Assembly (NCBI GenBank): GCA_020650975.1
Contig: JAIPMN010013494.1
Coordinates: 1-33,235 of the forward strand
Length of the DNA: 33,235 nucleotides
Direction of reading: 5' to 3'
From: Apostichopus californicus
Taxonomy: Eukaryota; Echinodermata; Holothuroidea; Aspidochirotida; Stichopodidae
In this document: positions 18,753-31,454 of the stretch, one piece after another
Layout: every line of letters begins with the position of its first letter
Position numbering within the stretch: the stretch's first letter is position 1
Notes under the pieces: generated by a model
What the model was told of the DNA's origin: nothing
Seen by the model: only the letters and a program-made list of their open reading frames with translations
Database searches by the model: none
Program-made: the position numbers and the translations under genes

Positions 18753-21700
18753 GTAAGTTCTAGTACTTTTATCATTTTTAATTAAATCCAAATTTTTTTT
18801 AATTTAATAAAAGTCAAAGTCAATTCTGTTTTGGTGCGTTCTAATGTAGCACAGAGTAAATATAGAAAAGAATTTTAAACGCATTTCATTATAAACCTTC
18901 CTCGGTCATATGTCGTAGTATATATATTTCAATGTACTTGCTCGGTAACAGAATATGAAACTAAAGTTTTGATTGTTCAAGATATTGGAAATGGAGACAT
19001 CACAATTCCTCAAATTCAGTACAATTTTCATAGTTGGTGTATTGTAGTGATCTGTATCGAAAGAAATATGATTGTCTGTAACGCTTCAATGTCCGTAAGA
19101 AAAAGTTCAACAACAAAAATAAACGCAAAGGATATTGAAGTGTTTGGAGTAAACGTTGAAGTAGATGAAGATAAACTTTTTTTCAGATTAATGAAATACT
19201 TTAAATTAATGTTAATCTCCCACAAAAGAGTCCCAATTTAAAGCAAAGTAAAAAAATTAGAATCTTGAATAGCAATTCTCCTTTTGACTTTATTTTAAAG
19301 TAAAGTTTTGATTGTTCAAAAGAGACATTAATAATTCCTCAAATTCAGTACAATGTTCATCTTTTGGAATCCTGTATTTGTCTGTATCGAAGTAAAAATT
19401 ATGGTCAGTATCGCTTCAAAAGTGCGTGACAAATAATTCAACAAAATAATCATAAACGCAAAGGATCTTTCAGTAATTGGAGTTAACGTTTGAGTAGATT
19501 CAGGTATACCTTTTTCAGATTAAATTAAGTACTTTCAGGGTTATTTTAAACTCCCCACAAAAGAGTCCCGAAATTGAAACAAAAGGCAAGCAATCAAATC
19601 TTGAACAGCAAGTCTCCTTTTGACTATATTTTAACGAATCAAGATAAAAAAAAGAGAGATTCGAAAATCATTAAATATTATATTTTTGGCAAAGATATTG
19701 AAATGAGACTTAAATTAAATTAAATCAAATGCTTTCGAGTTTTTTATTTTTTCCATTTATCTCAGAAATGAAAATTGTTAACTTTTAAACATTCTGCAAT
19801 GTGTTGAAGAAGCCACTAGTTGTATGTAAAGTAAAGGTGTAAGATGTAAGATCGAATAATAGGTATGGGATTTTTCTACTTTTTCAAGTAAGATAGTTTT
19901 TTGTAATATTAATAGTAACTTAGTAACGCTCTGGAACCATTTAGGACACAAACATGTAGTAAAACATTCAAAGTTCCATAAATATCATAGGTATAAAAGA
20001 TGTATCAAATATTGAGCTCTTGTTAAGTTAGTAATTCATAATCCTGTATTCCTCACCTATAACTTTACAACTGCAAATTAACCTGTTAATGGTATATCTT
20101 CCTCACTGGCACAAATTCAGAACTTTCATGTGTTTATAAAAGACGTGCTAAACTTGTTAATAGGATTTTAATATTAATGATAGCAGACACAATGCAGACT
20201 GTCATAAATGCAAGTTTTACCGATAGTATAAATCAAATACGGTAGTTTCAATTATATTAATAGAAACGTAATAGCTAAAATAAACATGCCCATTCTTTGG
20301 ATTACTAGCTTCAGTTTCTTAACTTTATCATATTTAACGAGAAAAGAATGTTTTTACTTTATATTACTTACAGTTTTCATCCGGTTAATTCAATTCACAT
20401 TGAAACTAATGATTTACTATAATGCACCAAATTTTGTATTCCGAAACTAAAATATTAGATCTTATTTAGTTAAAAGTAATCTATCAATGTCAGTGAAGCA
20501 ATGAACACATTACAAAGTTAAATTTTAATTGGGTAACCAATTCATCGTAAACTCTTCATGATTTACCGAGGATAAAGAAAATTAAGTTATTGCCAGACGT
20601 AAAAATCTCTGGACTTACATTTTTGTCCAATTTGCCAAATTTAAATGAGAGAAGGCAAATATACATGAAATATATATCATTTTAATATACAAAGACCTTT
20701 TCATAAAGCCTAACATAAAACTTTAAGTAACATAAAAGTTTAAGCAACGTATTAAATATTTCTTAAGATTGCAGAATCTGTCGAGCATTTGTAGTTAACC
20801 CATATATACATTTTATATCCTTTAAAGATTGCGAAAAAAAGCAAATCAGTCATAATGCACTTCGATTTGGCGAGATAATGAGTCAAATAATTTCACCTTC
20901 TAAACTTTGAAAGCCATTGGCATATCATTCTTCTCAATTGCTACCTCATTTAATGTATTGCAGTCTTCCAAAAGCTATACAACTCTTTTAAGATAATACA
21001 TGGATAAGAGAAGTCGAAAAGTAAATAAAACATGTTCTGAATTCAAATAAAATAATAGACCAACATACGTATTTTGTAAATCTTCGTAATATGATATATT
21101 AAATCTTATTTTGTGTGTAGCTTCAGGAATGTTCAAGGAAGTATATTCTATAATAACTCAAACGAAACAAATTGCAAAAATCGAAATCAATGTTTTGTAA
21201 AAAGGACCCTTTCTTTGTCACTTAAAGTAAAGGTTCGGTGACTAACATTTTATTTTATTAAAACATTTTTGGGCACCAATAGTTTGTCAAACATAGAACA
21301 GTCTCGTCAATATGAGTTTTATTAAGGAAATAATCAATTCCTAGTTAGTATTGGTAATGCTCGGTTTAGCCTCATAACGTTATAACGTGATTATATTTTA
21401 AACTAATAAGTTCTTGTGGGACTCGCTTCACCAGTACAAAGCTATGTCAATCGTAGGTAAACTGCATATTACGACCTTCGTTTCAGGACAAAAAATTAAG
21501 AAACGGACGAAATGTGTACTGTCAAATTAATTACTAAGAGTAATACTTTCAACTATATACTTGTAAGATAAAGTATTCTATTTAAAATTGTAAGATAAAG
21601 TATTCCGCAACGTACTATGCAACGATGTTGATGTAGGCCCATACTTATTAATATTTGTTCTTACTTTCATTTATCTACAAAAGTATGTGGTTTGTGGTTA

Positions 21701-24700
21701 TTTTCGCGTATTGTTCCACAATTTCCTACCCTGTTAAGATTTTTTTATTTACAAACAAAAATCAGGAGATCCTAAGTAAATTTAAAACATTGATTTGTAC
21801 TCGAAAATAAAGAAAACACATATTTGGCTTAATTCCAATGAAATTTGAAAATCATTACTTTATCAGTATTGATCATAGCTCATACAAAGTAATATGATTC
21901 GCGATCAATATATATTCTTGGTTCAACCGATGGTAGCCGATTCCATCAAATGTCTTATAAAAGTGTTAAGTCCTAATTCTTTGCGGTTTCGAACAATATA
22001 AGTTCCGATAGCTTTTCTCGACTACTTACTTAAAGTAAAAGTTTCAGGGATACAGGATACATTTGGAAAGACCTTACATCCAACTAAATAGGCTGGGACT
22101 ATTTTAAATTTTCAAAAATTCAACATTGTTGATTTGATCTTCTTTTTGTTTATGTCAGACTCTTAATAATTAAGATCACAGCGACGAGATGTTTGTAATT
22201 TAACACTGAAAGTTTATTGCTGAACATTGATACTTAATATATTGACGATACGTTTGTGCATATAGCTACCTCTGTTTATTCTTGTTAAGTTAGCTTGGCG
22301 GTATGATTAGTTATATGTATACGTTTCTTAAGTGAGTAAGTTATAGTAACTTTAAAAAGGCACCATTTTACTTAAAATTGATCACAACTAACAGATACAC
22401 CAATCCCATACTCGTAGATAAATAACTTTTATGTCATTAATTATTATTTAAATAACAACACAAATAAAGTACTGCTTAGAAAAAATATCGAACAACCGTA
22501 AGATTAAAAAAAATCAAGGAAATTCTAATGCCAATTCTTGTTGATTTTGAAATTTTCATAAAAATATCTTATCTATATTTTCCTCTAAAGTTTAATACGC
22601 CATTTTCGATTGTAAAAAAGTATTTCCTTCTCAAAATAAACCGAAATTCCGGAGCAATGTTTGTGTTTTTTTTGTTGAAAAATACAATGATAACAATTCA
22701 TTTCAAGGGAATGCCACGTAAAGAATTTTCTTTAAAAAATGTCGTAATTCATTTATTCTGTAATCATTAGCTAAAAAATCTATACTTGAATTTGCTCTTT
22801 CGATCCGTTGTCACTTTTTCAATAAAAGTGTTGATATGTTTGTACAACAAAACCTGAAACTACATGTGCATCGTTCAATCTTCTTCACTTTATTGATTTC
22901 GTCATGTTTAACAAAGCTGGTACGACAATGTTAAATCCTCTCCCTCCCAACACCTATACCCCCCTCCCAAAAATATTTTAGTTAACTTTTCGAAAGTAAA
23001 TTAAAAACCTTACAATAAATTATCAGGATATAACTAAGTTACTATAATGATCTTGTCTCATCGTAGATATAAAACTATTACCGTGTTTTAACGAAATAAA
23101 TGCATTTTTGCTTTTAATGTCTCGTCAATTTGTTTCTCTTTAATATAAACTTTCGAATGCAAAGAGATTGAGATTACTCTCTGTTTGGTAAGAACGACAA
23201 TGCCTAGATCAATAATTGTATTGTCAAGCAGGAGTGTTTAAGATTGGGAAATGCAAGATAGACTTGTAGAAGGAAGAGTTATCGTTGTAAAAACGTAAAC
23301 ACAATTGAGTAGAATCATTTTGATTCTAGTCTACACATGTAATTTGCTTTTTGATTCATGATCAATCGATTGTTGTATAATGAGCCCTCGTCGGATTTAG
23401 GAGTAATGATTATTTATAGTAGAGTTAGGCTGTTTATCTGAACTCTGTTAAGTGTTAACCTATAACATGTTTCTTATAACGGTATATTACCAATATATGT
23501 ATTAACACCTCTAAATAGAGTCAAACACTCCATGCCTTGGCGATACATGTTTTCACTCTTCCCCTCCCGTTGTTTGAGAGAGGAATGTGTGAGCTTGTTA
23601 GCGAAAATATTTTGAAATGGACAACTTGAGGATAGATTAAAGCGAGGCGAGTGATATGTGTCCATCATCCGTCCCCCACTCGTTCCTCTTATTTCAATTG
23701 GAATACATTTTCTTTCTAATTTTAAATGGACCAATTTCAATAATTTCAATTTTCAATAAAAAGATTGTAGCACCCATATAGTAACCGACATCTTTGCACC
23801 CCCCAAATCTATCCAATCGGCAATCACTACTTGTTTTGTTAATCGATGTATTCAAGTACGCCCAGTAAGTATTTCCATTAATACTTCTCAACGTAAATGG
23901 GACACATATTTCACATTGACTCGGAAATATAATGAGACCCTGTTTTCAAAAAAGTTTGAAATCTTTTTCAGAGCTTGATATCCAGAGGTCACTGATTCGA
24001 ACCATGTTTTATCGATAAACTTCTTTGCTCTATTCCATTGTTTAAAACAACATAGTAACTTTCCTGTTATTCATTTACATATATGAATTTTTCTTCGGTT
24101 AGAGTGCTCAACAGACAAGTGATGGATCTACTAATGGAAAGATATTAGGTGAGTGATGCTTACCCCTCTTGATTCCAAACATGTAATTTAAATAAAAATT
24201 AAACCCTTGTAACATTAGATTTATCATGTTAACAATACCGGGAGTATATACACAGGAATTGGGGCGTGGTTTCCGGGGCTTTGTCTGAAGTATTAGTAGA
24301 CGAGAATGGAAAGTTATTTAAGGTGTTTTCGGGCATTCAAATTCAAAATAGTCGCCATAACTCATGTCATATATGTCTGTTGAAGTGTAAAGTACGTAGT
24401 GATCCGCATTTTTTCTTAAAGTCACAGATTTGTTGCAAAGCTACGGGTGTGAGGTCTTTCGAATAGTGTAAATTAAGAACGTGTTGTATGCTTTATATGT
24501 AACCAATGAAAAAAAGGCAAAGTTAACAAATAATGAGGACAATTATTTTTTTATTCCATCACATCAAAGGTCAATCATCATTGTTCTTCTATCAACAATC
24601 GACTTATCCGAGAGATTGCAGAGAAGTTCAGGAGCAATGTACATCCCATAACTCTTCCGGTGTCTTCATGATCAAACCAGATGGTTATCCGGATCCATTT

Positions 24701-27700
24701 GAGGTTTACTGTGATAACACCGACAGTTCCGGTGGATGGACGGTATGTCTTTGGTTTCTTGCTCTTATATCAACAATTTTCATACTGAAACAATAATGTT
24801 CACAGCAGCTGGAAGAGTAGTAACGATGTTAGTTATTTCGGTGACCATGTTATATATTTGTAAGTTAGAAGATGGTTGTAAGAAAAAATACGTTCTGTTT
24901 CTATTGAGTAAAGATCAAGACGGCTGTGCTGGATTGAAAGTATCGCATGAAATATCAGTGACTAACAAACCATTTCGGTAACTACTCTGTCCATAGGTAA
25001 TACAAAGGCGCACTGACGGATCCATCGATTTCAGGCGCGACTGGGACAGCTACAAGTCTGGCTTCGGGTTTCTCTCTCGTGAATTCTGGCTCGGCAACGA
25101 GAAGTTGTCTTTCTTGACCAATCAGAAGAAATACCAACTGGTGATTGAGATAACCACATCAGATGGTTACTTAATTCGGGTTTCTTACGATCATTTTCGT
25201 ATAAGTGACGCATTCAGTCACTTCAAGCTGGTCAACCTCGGAAATTATGTTGGAGAGAATTCTGGTGAGTTATCACTAATTATCACTAATAAATTAGATA
25301 CCAACGCAATATCATACCCACTCGTCATAAAAGGCTTATATGTATGTGAAGATTATTGTTTCGTGACGTCGTCAAACATTTCATAAGATGACATATATGC
25401 AGAGTCATCAGTGGGAATATCACTGACAAACCTCTCTGGGCCCATTTGGTACATCCATCTCTGGTCAACCATCGTTTAAATACAAAAATACATCTGAAGT
25501 TTACTTACCAAACACTTTATTCACTTCATTAGATTATATACATTCCTAGTAACATTAATGTAATAATAATTCCAAATAATTTTTATCTTACAGATGCTAT
25601 AACATTCTGTCCCAGCAATATGGACTTTGATAACTGCAGTACCGCGTGTCAACGAACTTGTAGAGCTCCAGGAATCTGTCAGGATGAGGTCTGTACTGAT
25701 GGTGAAGTCTGTTTTTGTCCCGATGGATTCTTCATGAAGGGATCTGACTGCGTATCTCGTGTACAATGTGGATGTTACGTATCAGAAGGACAGACGATCG
25801 TAGCAGTAAGTACCGGAGCCATCCATTACAGAAATACAAGACGACTCTTTACTTTAATGTAGAAATTGTACGTTACTACTTTGTTATATATATAACTTTA
25901 ATCTCAATTTAAATAATTGCTACAAACCGGAGTAAGGAATGACTGCATATTGTGATATCAACACCTGTTAAACTATAACATACCATTTTTCTGACAGGAA
26001 GGTGACTTTTTCGTGAATTCTGGATGTACAAGCAAGGGTGTTTGTACTAACGGACTGATCATCTGGGATGAAGGTTACGCATGCAGCCCTAAAGCGGAGT
26101 GTGGCGTACGAAATGACATAAGACAATGCTATTGTGTTGATGGCTACAGAGGGGACGGTGTAAATTGCACGAGACCACCTAAAGATTGTCAGGAAATTTA
26201 TGATAATGATAGTACCAGAAACAGCGGTATATACAGAATCAAACCGACCGGATGGACCGGGTCAGCATTTGAGGTATACTGTAACATGACTGACGGAGGA
26301 GGATGGACGGTAAGTGTCATAGCCTACGATAGGTACGAAGATTACGTTATGAACTAACTAGTTCATTAGTAGATCCTGCACAGGAATGCATATTTCTCTC
26401 ATGTAAGACTTACTTTAATCGTAATCATTCTTTTCACCGATCTATGTCTTATGTCGGATTTTTCGTTATTTTCTTTGTCATTGTTTTTAATGATATTCGT
26501 TCTTATATACAAGAACATTTGACATTGTACCACAGTCTATTGACATTGATGCTTGTTGCGAATATCATAATTTGTATTATTTACCTCCATGATTGAGAAA
26601 GTTTGGATTATTCTACCTTTTAACTCAATACATTGCCAGGTTGAAAGTTTCTACGTATCAAATTACCTTAAAAGGTAGTTCATTTTGAGAATATGAGATT
26701 TCAGATTTCACACTCGGGAGGCCACTAATGTATTTACGTTTGAGTTATTAACTACTTTTTTAAATTTGAAATCTTTAAGGTGTTCCAACGACGTATCGAT
26801 GGTAGTCAGGACTTCTACCTTGGATGGAACAGCTACAAGCAAGGATTTGGAAATTTAAGTATTAACTTTTGGCTCGGAAATGATCAACTTTATTACTTGA
26901 CCAACCAAAAGAGATATGACATCAGAATCGACTTAGTGGATAGATACGGAGCTCCATACTACGCCAAGTTTGACTTTTTTAGGACAAACTACGAAAGCGA
27001 CAACTATCGGTTATCCGGAGTTGGGACCTACAGTGGAACAGCAGGTTTGTAGCCTACACATATCCTTTAATACTAAATATGGTATTTCAGCCTTACTAGA
27101 TAATGAGACACCACCAGGTTATCGTTTCATCGATACTACCTCTCTCTAGATATATAGTATTACTTCAGTTAAGTATAGTACATAATGACATCACCTTAAG
27201 GATAAAGAAGTAGATAACAAGAGGCCAAGCAGATGAAAGATAAATTATATTTGTAAATAATAGCCGGAGAATGGAAAATTGCATCAAAATAGAAAACTAC
27301 CTACAGTTGTCTGTTATAGTTGGCCAGTTCCACAATCCGGTCAAAATTGTCCAATACCTTCAAAAGTGCACTGAATGGATACTTATTATAAACCATTAGT
27401 TAGAATCAATGACTAACTGATCAATACAGGCAGGAAGGGAATGCTGTCTGTATCACCTATTACGAAAGAATATAAGTCAGTCCAAAGAGGAAATTGCACA
27501 AAACTAAACAATAGACAAATTTGAACTTACAATTCATGATATTCAAGTTATCTAGCTACAGACGAGTGTTAGTTGTCTCTGTTTGTCTTTAGTAAATAAC
27601 TGACTGACATCCTCAGAACATTTATTACTGATCTACATATCCTTACATTTGTTAATTTCTGTGAGACGTATTCTGGGAGTGGGAGCGGAACATCCATTGC

Positions 27701-28597
27701 GCGAAAATATTTTGTTGTTGTTACCCAAGTAAATAATATAAATGAGTAGAACATGCAGTATTGACAATTCTAAGAACGCTAACAATGAGTAATTTTCTCA
27801 CATGCAACAATTCTGTTAATTTATTTCATACATATAATTACACCTCTCATACATTGGTGATGAATAACAAACCACAAACGAAATGTAGACAGCAAATCTA
27901 TTGTGTGTATTTAATAGTGCAATAACACAAACAGTGAATCTATCCATAGTTTATTAAGAAGGGCTAAACAAATGAAGATTGTCGCATTTGTGGTGAGCCT
28001 CGATGATGAGATGCCTCTTAGAGATAAACACTGGAATGTAATGATCTAGGATGATATGCAATAAAAGAGAGAAATATGGTCATCTGTGTACATCTGACTA
28101 CAATACAATATTTATCAACAATTAATATCGTACATGTATTGTCAATAATACCACGACCCAATAATAGCTATTAATTAAAGAAAAAGCATCGCATGATCTC
28201 GTTTTCCCTAAAACTAAATTTATACATTGGAATAGTAGAATTGACGTAAAGAATGATAATCAACCAGTCTGAGTATAAAAAAGGTTTAGCATGTATCAGA
28301 CACACAACAGTTATTTAGATGATTTGTATTGACGGTGTGTTTTTTATTTGATTCTTTCTTCCAGGAGATGCTCTAAGTCGTCACCGGAACAAGCAGTTTA
28401 CAACAAAGGACCGAGACAATGACGCTTATAGTTCTTATAACTGTGCTGTTCATTATGATGGTGCCTGGTGGTACGATGACTGTCATGATTCTAACCTGAA
28501 CGGTGTCTACGGGGCGTACTATTTTCATTGGAATTATCTTCCCGGAAGTGATAATTATTACCTCAAATTTACAGAAATGAAGATTCGTCCTATCTAG
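18675..28597 (+). CDS. FREP gene 2: tandem paralog of gene 1 (8 coding exons)
   Basis: Exons at 18675-18752, 24103-24148, 24570-24742, 24997-25264, 25594-25805, 25998-26309, 26780-27044 and 28365-28597 join to 528 codons plus a TAG stop, with GT-AG introns in the same positions and phases as gene 1. Layout: signal peptide 1-26, linker, truncated first FBG region about 46-188, ten-Cys TIL domain C194-C247, TILa/EGF-like segment, complete FBG domain about 321-528. Its last exon keeps the NCA (C478) and [10 protein letters not shown] (C491) cysteines, so FBG2 here is a canonical domain, with KDRDND for Ca2+. Expected to be a secreted lectin-like recognition or adhesion protein; this is family inference only. 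Intron 1 is 5.35 kb and intron 7 is 1.32 kb, similar in proportion to gene 1. Confidence 0.91.
18962..19634. repeat. 339-bp tandem duplication in intron 1 of gene 2
   Basis: Unit A 18962-19300 and unit B 19301-19634. Both start TAAAGTTTTGATTGTTCAA and share CAATTCCTCAAATTCAGTACAAT or its near match, TCTGTATCGAA, AAACGCAAAGGAT, CCACAAAAGAGTCCC and TCTCCTTTTGACT. They differ by many point changes and small indels, so the duplication is old. A 90-codon open frame in unit A is broken in unit B. Confidence 0.88.
23970..24015 (+). repeat. Possible tRNA-derived SINE remnant in intron 1 of gene 2
   Basis: AGAGGTCACTGATTCGAACC (23984-24003) matches the B-box-like motif of tRNA-derived SINEs. Only this short stretch is recognisable. 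Confidence 0.25.
24103..24148 (+). CDS. Gene 2 exon 2: short linker
   Basis: A 46-nt exon, acceptor cggttag and donor gtgagt, phase 0 in and phase 1 out. It encodes a polar linker rich in Ser, Gln, Thr and Gly, with the TSDGS motif. It corresponds to gene 1 exon 2 and joins in frame to exon 3 with a Gly codon split across the junction. Confidence 0.72.
24149..24569 (+). other. Intron 2 of gene 2 (421 bp)
   Basis: Phase 1 intron; a 66-codon open frame inside has no recognisable motif. Confidence 0.75.
24570..24742 (+). CDS. Gene 2 exon 3: N-terminal third of first fibrinogen region
   Basis: 173 nt, identical in length to gene 1 exon 3. Motifs: [42 protein letters not shown]58 and C89 should pair; the additional C65 is also kept from gene 1. 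The donor is gtatgt. Confidence 0.92.
24997..25264 (+). CDS. Gene 2 exon 4: central part of first fibrinogen region
   Basis: 268 nt, one codon longer than in gene 1. Motifs: [57 protein letters not shown]. The acceptor is ccatag and the donor gtgagt, ending in phase 1. As in gene 1, the next exon is TIL rather than the missing C-terminal FBG third. Confidence 0.92.
25265..25593 (+). other. Intron 4 of gene 2 (329 bp)
   Basis: Phase 1 intron between FBG1 and TIL, where a C-terminal FBG exon would be expected. I read it for such an exon and found none. Confidence 0.85.
25594..25805 (+). CDS. Gene 2 exon 5: TIL cysteine-rich domain
   Basis: 212 nt, the same length and phases as gene 1 exon 5. 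Ten cysteines at 194, 203, 207, 211, 217, 222, 228, 230, 241 and 247. Motifs: [32 protein letters not shown]. The domain is well conserved between paralogs in its Cys frame but varied in the loops, as seen in TIL inhibitors. Confidence 0.88.
25998..26309 (+). CDS. Gene 2 exon 6: TILa/EGF-like segment fused to start of second fibrinogen domain
   Basis: 312 nt, phase 0 at both ends; one codon longer than in gene 1. It has the same [10 protein letters not shown] stretch, EGF-like CSPKAEC ... [11 protein letters not shown] and FBG start PPKDCQEIY ... [15 protein letters not shown]323 and C354 form the expected N-terminal FBG disulfide. Confidence 0.9.
26310..26779 (+). other. Intron 6 of gene 2 (470 bp)
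   Basis: Phase 0 intron splitting FBG2 after GGGWT; nothing else seen. Confidence 0.9.
26780..27044 (+). CDS. Gene 2 exon 7: central part of second fibrinogen domain
   Basis: 265 nt, acceptor tttaag and donor gtttgt. Motifs: [67 protein letters not shown]. One of the closest matches between the two genes. Confidence 0.95.
27045..28364 (+). other. Intron 7 of gene 2 (1.3 kb)
   Basis: Phase 1 intron, donor gtttgt, acceptor ttccag. No hidden exon or element recognised. Confidence 0.85.
28365..28597 (+). CDS. Gene 2 exon 8: canonical C-terminal third of second fibrinogen domain
   Basis: 233 nt ending in TAG. It shows the full FBG signature: [37 protein letters not shown] and the closing EMKIRPI. 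Both C-terminal cysteines (C478 at 28442, C491 at 28481) are present, unlike gene 1. Confidence 0.95.
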
Positions 28598-28701
28598 ATA
28601 TTGAAGCAGACGAAGGAAGAACACTGTTACATTGTTGATCATACAAAACATATACTTAAGATATTCATTTTAAGAATAATTGAATGTATTTTTTTTTTGA
28701 A

Positions 28702-28707
28702 AATAAA
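28702..28707 (+). terminator. Poly(A) signal of gene 2
   Basis: AATAAA 105 bp after the TAG stop, in an A-rich context. It would give a short 3' UTR compared with gene 1. Confidence 0.5.
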
Positions 28708-28719
28708 AAAGAATACTTG

Positions 28720-31396
28720 AATTCATATTTTAATGGCACTACTCGCATTCTTTCCAAGTTACCGTTTTTATATAATCTTATTTTAATCTTAAATTCTTTA
28801 TTTTCTCCTTAAACGTACGATTGGACAAAATGAAATGATAAATGAGTATGATACAATCTGTACAATATCGCAAATGAAATAAATTAAATGGAAATTAAAA
28901 AAAAAACTAATGCACAGTGGCACAGGTGCGAGTCCCCCCCCCCCCCCCTTGGCATATTGGTTAGATAAAAAAAAAACTTTTAAGGCAAAACAAATTAAGG
29001 AAATGTATATTATATAGACACGATAAGCTAATTGTTTTGACAGCATAAGGATGCAAGGGAATTCAAGGAGCCCGCCTCCAATTAGTTAGCCAAATGAGAC
29101 ATCTAAACTAATAAAAAACCAAATTTCCTAACTGAAACAGGAGACCCTTTCGATTTAGTGCCCCCATTCATGATCAGACCCAGTGTTTTGTTGGTATTGT
29201 ACCACCTCCTCCCGGCCCCTGCCGCATCCCTTTGAAACTCAGACAAACTTTCAGAATGTATGATATTAATTATATACCTAATAAAAGGCATAATTTATCG
29301 TCTAAATATAACTCGAAATGCACCACTTCACGTCTATAAGCTTTCGTTTCGTCTTCCTGTGGGAGAACCCCCACGCCACCTACTCAGTGATCTTTCAGGT
29401 AGATGGGTAAAATCTATTTGGTGTTATGAAAGTCTGTTTACGTATACAAGCGGTTGCTCTGATTCTTAAACTGGGGACAAATTGTTGTGGGTGTTTTATT
29501 CGCAATAACACCACAAAGAATGGCAACGTGCTTGGAATTTAAAGCAAGCCGTTCTAAAGAATGCATGAGTAAGTTTTATATAATTGGTTATTCTTCAGTT
29601 ATTGTGTTCCTCCTGTGCATAAATTTCTTCCCCTTTCCCTCCTCTCAAATCCTTACTCACTAGTATAAAATAAATACAACTAAACACATTAGACTAAAAC
29701 AACATATATACCACAGAATAAACAATCCATACAAATACTACCGCTATATGCTTTATTTCTAGAGGACACAGGGCAGTCGTAATATGCCATAATGAGCTAT
29801 TACGCATATCATTTTGAGTGGTAGAGTGACCACAAAATAAGAGCACCGTAACTGCTATGTAAACTTTGTACCTTGCTATTAAACTAGGTCAAATGTTCTC
29901 ACGTCACTTAATTAAGTCTCATATCTTATAGTTCTTTCCATTCTTAGCCACACTCTTTCGTATTGAAATCATGGTAATTTGCAATGCGATTAACAACAAT
30001 TTAACTCTATCTTTATATACCGGTAGCACTAAACTATGCCTGCTACTGAGTCTTGGACAGTCATCCACTTTTCTTAATACTGGAAAATTATATGAATACT
30101 TAAAATACTTCGATTAAGTGGTACATATAAATATGATATATCTCGAACACAATAACCGAAGTTTTAATCGAAGATATCGTCGGCAAATTGCGGTCGATGC
30201 CCAGACCACATAATTTTTCGTAGGTATTCTCATAATTATTTCGATCATTAAACTTCAGTTTCAAACCAAATCAGCTGTAAAGAATTATTGTCCGAAACTC
30301 GAGCAATATTTGCGCCAGAAAACAGCTTTTGAGAATCTGCAGGAAACGTAAAACTCTAAAAGGGACAGCATGAATCTATTTCCAGTTATTTCTGTACGTG
30401 TTTTCTCTCACCAGTGGCGGCGCCAAGGGAGGAGGGATTCACCTCAAATCAAGATGTAACCCAGCCCCATCCCCACCTCCCCTCGGTCGGCTGCGGTAAA
30501 AGAAACTGAAACATTCTCCTTAATGTCCAAAAATGAATTTGTTTGGAAAGTAGTAGGCTAACAAAACGCTCTAACTTCCGGGGCTTCACTTCCTGGATCC
30601 CTACAGGCGCAAATAAATTGGAACCTCTAAAATGTTTCTCTGCGCTTACACTAAATAGCTACAAGAGAGATGTCTGAGAGCACGGGAGCTTCCGGGCTTA
30701 GAATACCTTCCACAGAAATTAAAATTGATCTTTCTGATATGTGGTTTTGTTCTTAAAGTCGCTAAGAGAGAACAAGAGATATCTCAAATTCCAACTATTT
30801 CCGGGGACTTTGAACTTTATAAACATGTGTTTTTGTACTTTCAAAATGTTCCAACTGCACCCCTTTCCCAGTTATCCCTCCCAACCCCCAAATTGGCCTC
30901 CACTGTCTCTCACATTGAAAGAAAACAATTCTAAGTGTCCTTTCAAATATTTGACAATATCATTCTTGCTTGCCATTTCAATAAATATTAAGTGTATTTA
31001 TAAATTGTCTTAAAAGTTGCCATGCTCCTCTCGATCCTTCACTTGATTCCCGATACAAAATAATTTCATCACTCATTTCTAAGTTCAAAATGTATTGTGT
31101 AGGTAAATGTCTTAAACCGACTGCAACCGACCACAACTCATCTCGCGTGACTGCCTACGTGTGACAAATTCAATTGAATCTTTAAGATGACGTCATCAGC
31201 TTGTTCTTTTCGAACGCCGAGTTTTGTCGAACTAGAACTAGTTGGGTGTTTTTTATTCGGTTATAGTGATTTATCATTGTTAAATATAACAATTATACCG
31301 AAGTGTAAAGGAGAGAAACACGCAACCACGGGACTGAAACAAGTGACTTAAACGAATAAAAGTCACGTGTTAATAATACTAAAACGAATTCTTAGC
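28720..31396. other. Intergenic region after gene 2
   Basis: AT-rich with a C15 run and a GC-richer patch near 30410-30500. No gene. The upstream exons of the third FREP copy should lie here but cannot be recognised. A CRE-like TGACGTCA lies at 31188-31195. Confidence 0.6.
28934..28948. repeat. C15 homopolymer
   Basis: Fifteen C in a row followed by TTGGC, about 340 bp after the gene 2 stop codon. Length may be uncertain in assembly. Confidence 0.9.
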
Positions 31397-31454
31397 AATG
31401 ATGACAGTTACAACTACCGCCTGCCGTGACTTGGAACTTACAGTGGAGCAGTAG
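31397..31454 (+). pseudogene. Relic of FREP exon 7 (third copy)
   Basis: The last ~58 nt of an exon 7 homologue: translation gives NYRLP, a stop (TGA where GGT stands in the live genes), then LGTYSGAVG followed by a donor-like gtgtgt. Spacing to the splice site and the phase match exon 7 of both genes. The upstream part of the exon is not recognisable. The stop and the missing 5' half show it is dead. Confidence 0.75.

Larger units (their letters stand above)
18753..24102 (+). other. Intron 1 of gene 2 (5.35 kb)
   Basis: Donor gtaagt, acceptor cggttag. It contains the 339-bp tandem duplication, a perfect 8-bp-stem hairpin at 23310-23328, and a SINE-like B box near the 3' end. No exon recognised inside. 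Confidence 0.75.

Noticed and set aside
23474..23891. Two overlapping minus-strand open frames in intron 1 of gene 2
   Set aside because: One has some protein-like composition ([18 protein letters not shown]), but no family could be recognised and no splice structure supports a gene. A repeat fragment is possible.
24266..24466. 66-codon open frame in intron 2 of gene 2
   Set aside because: No motif, no counterpart in gene 1 and it starts without ATG; treated as chance.
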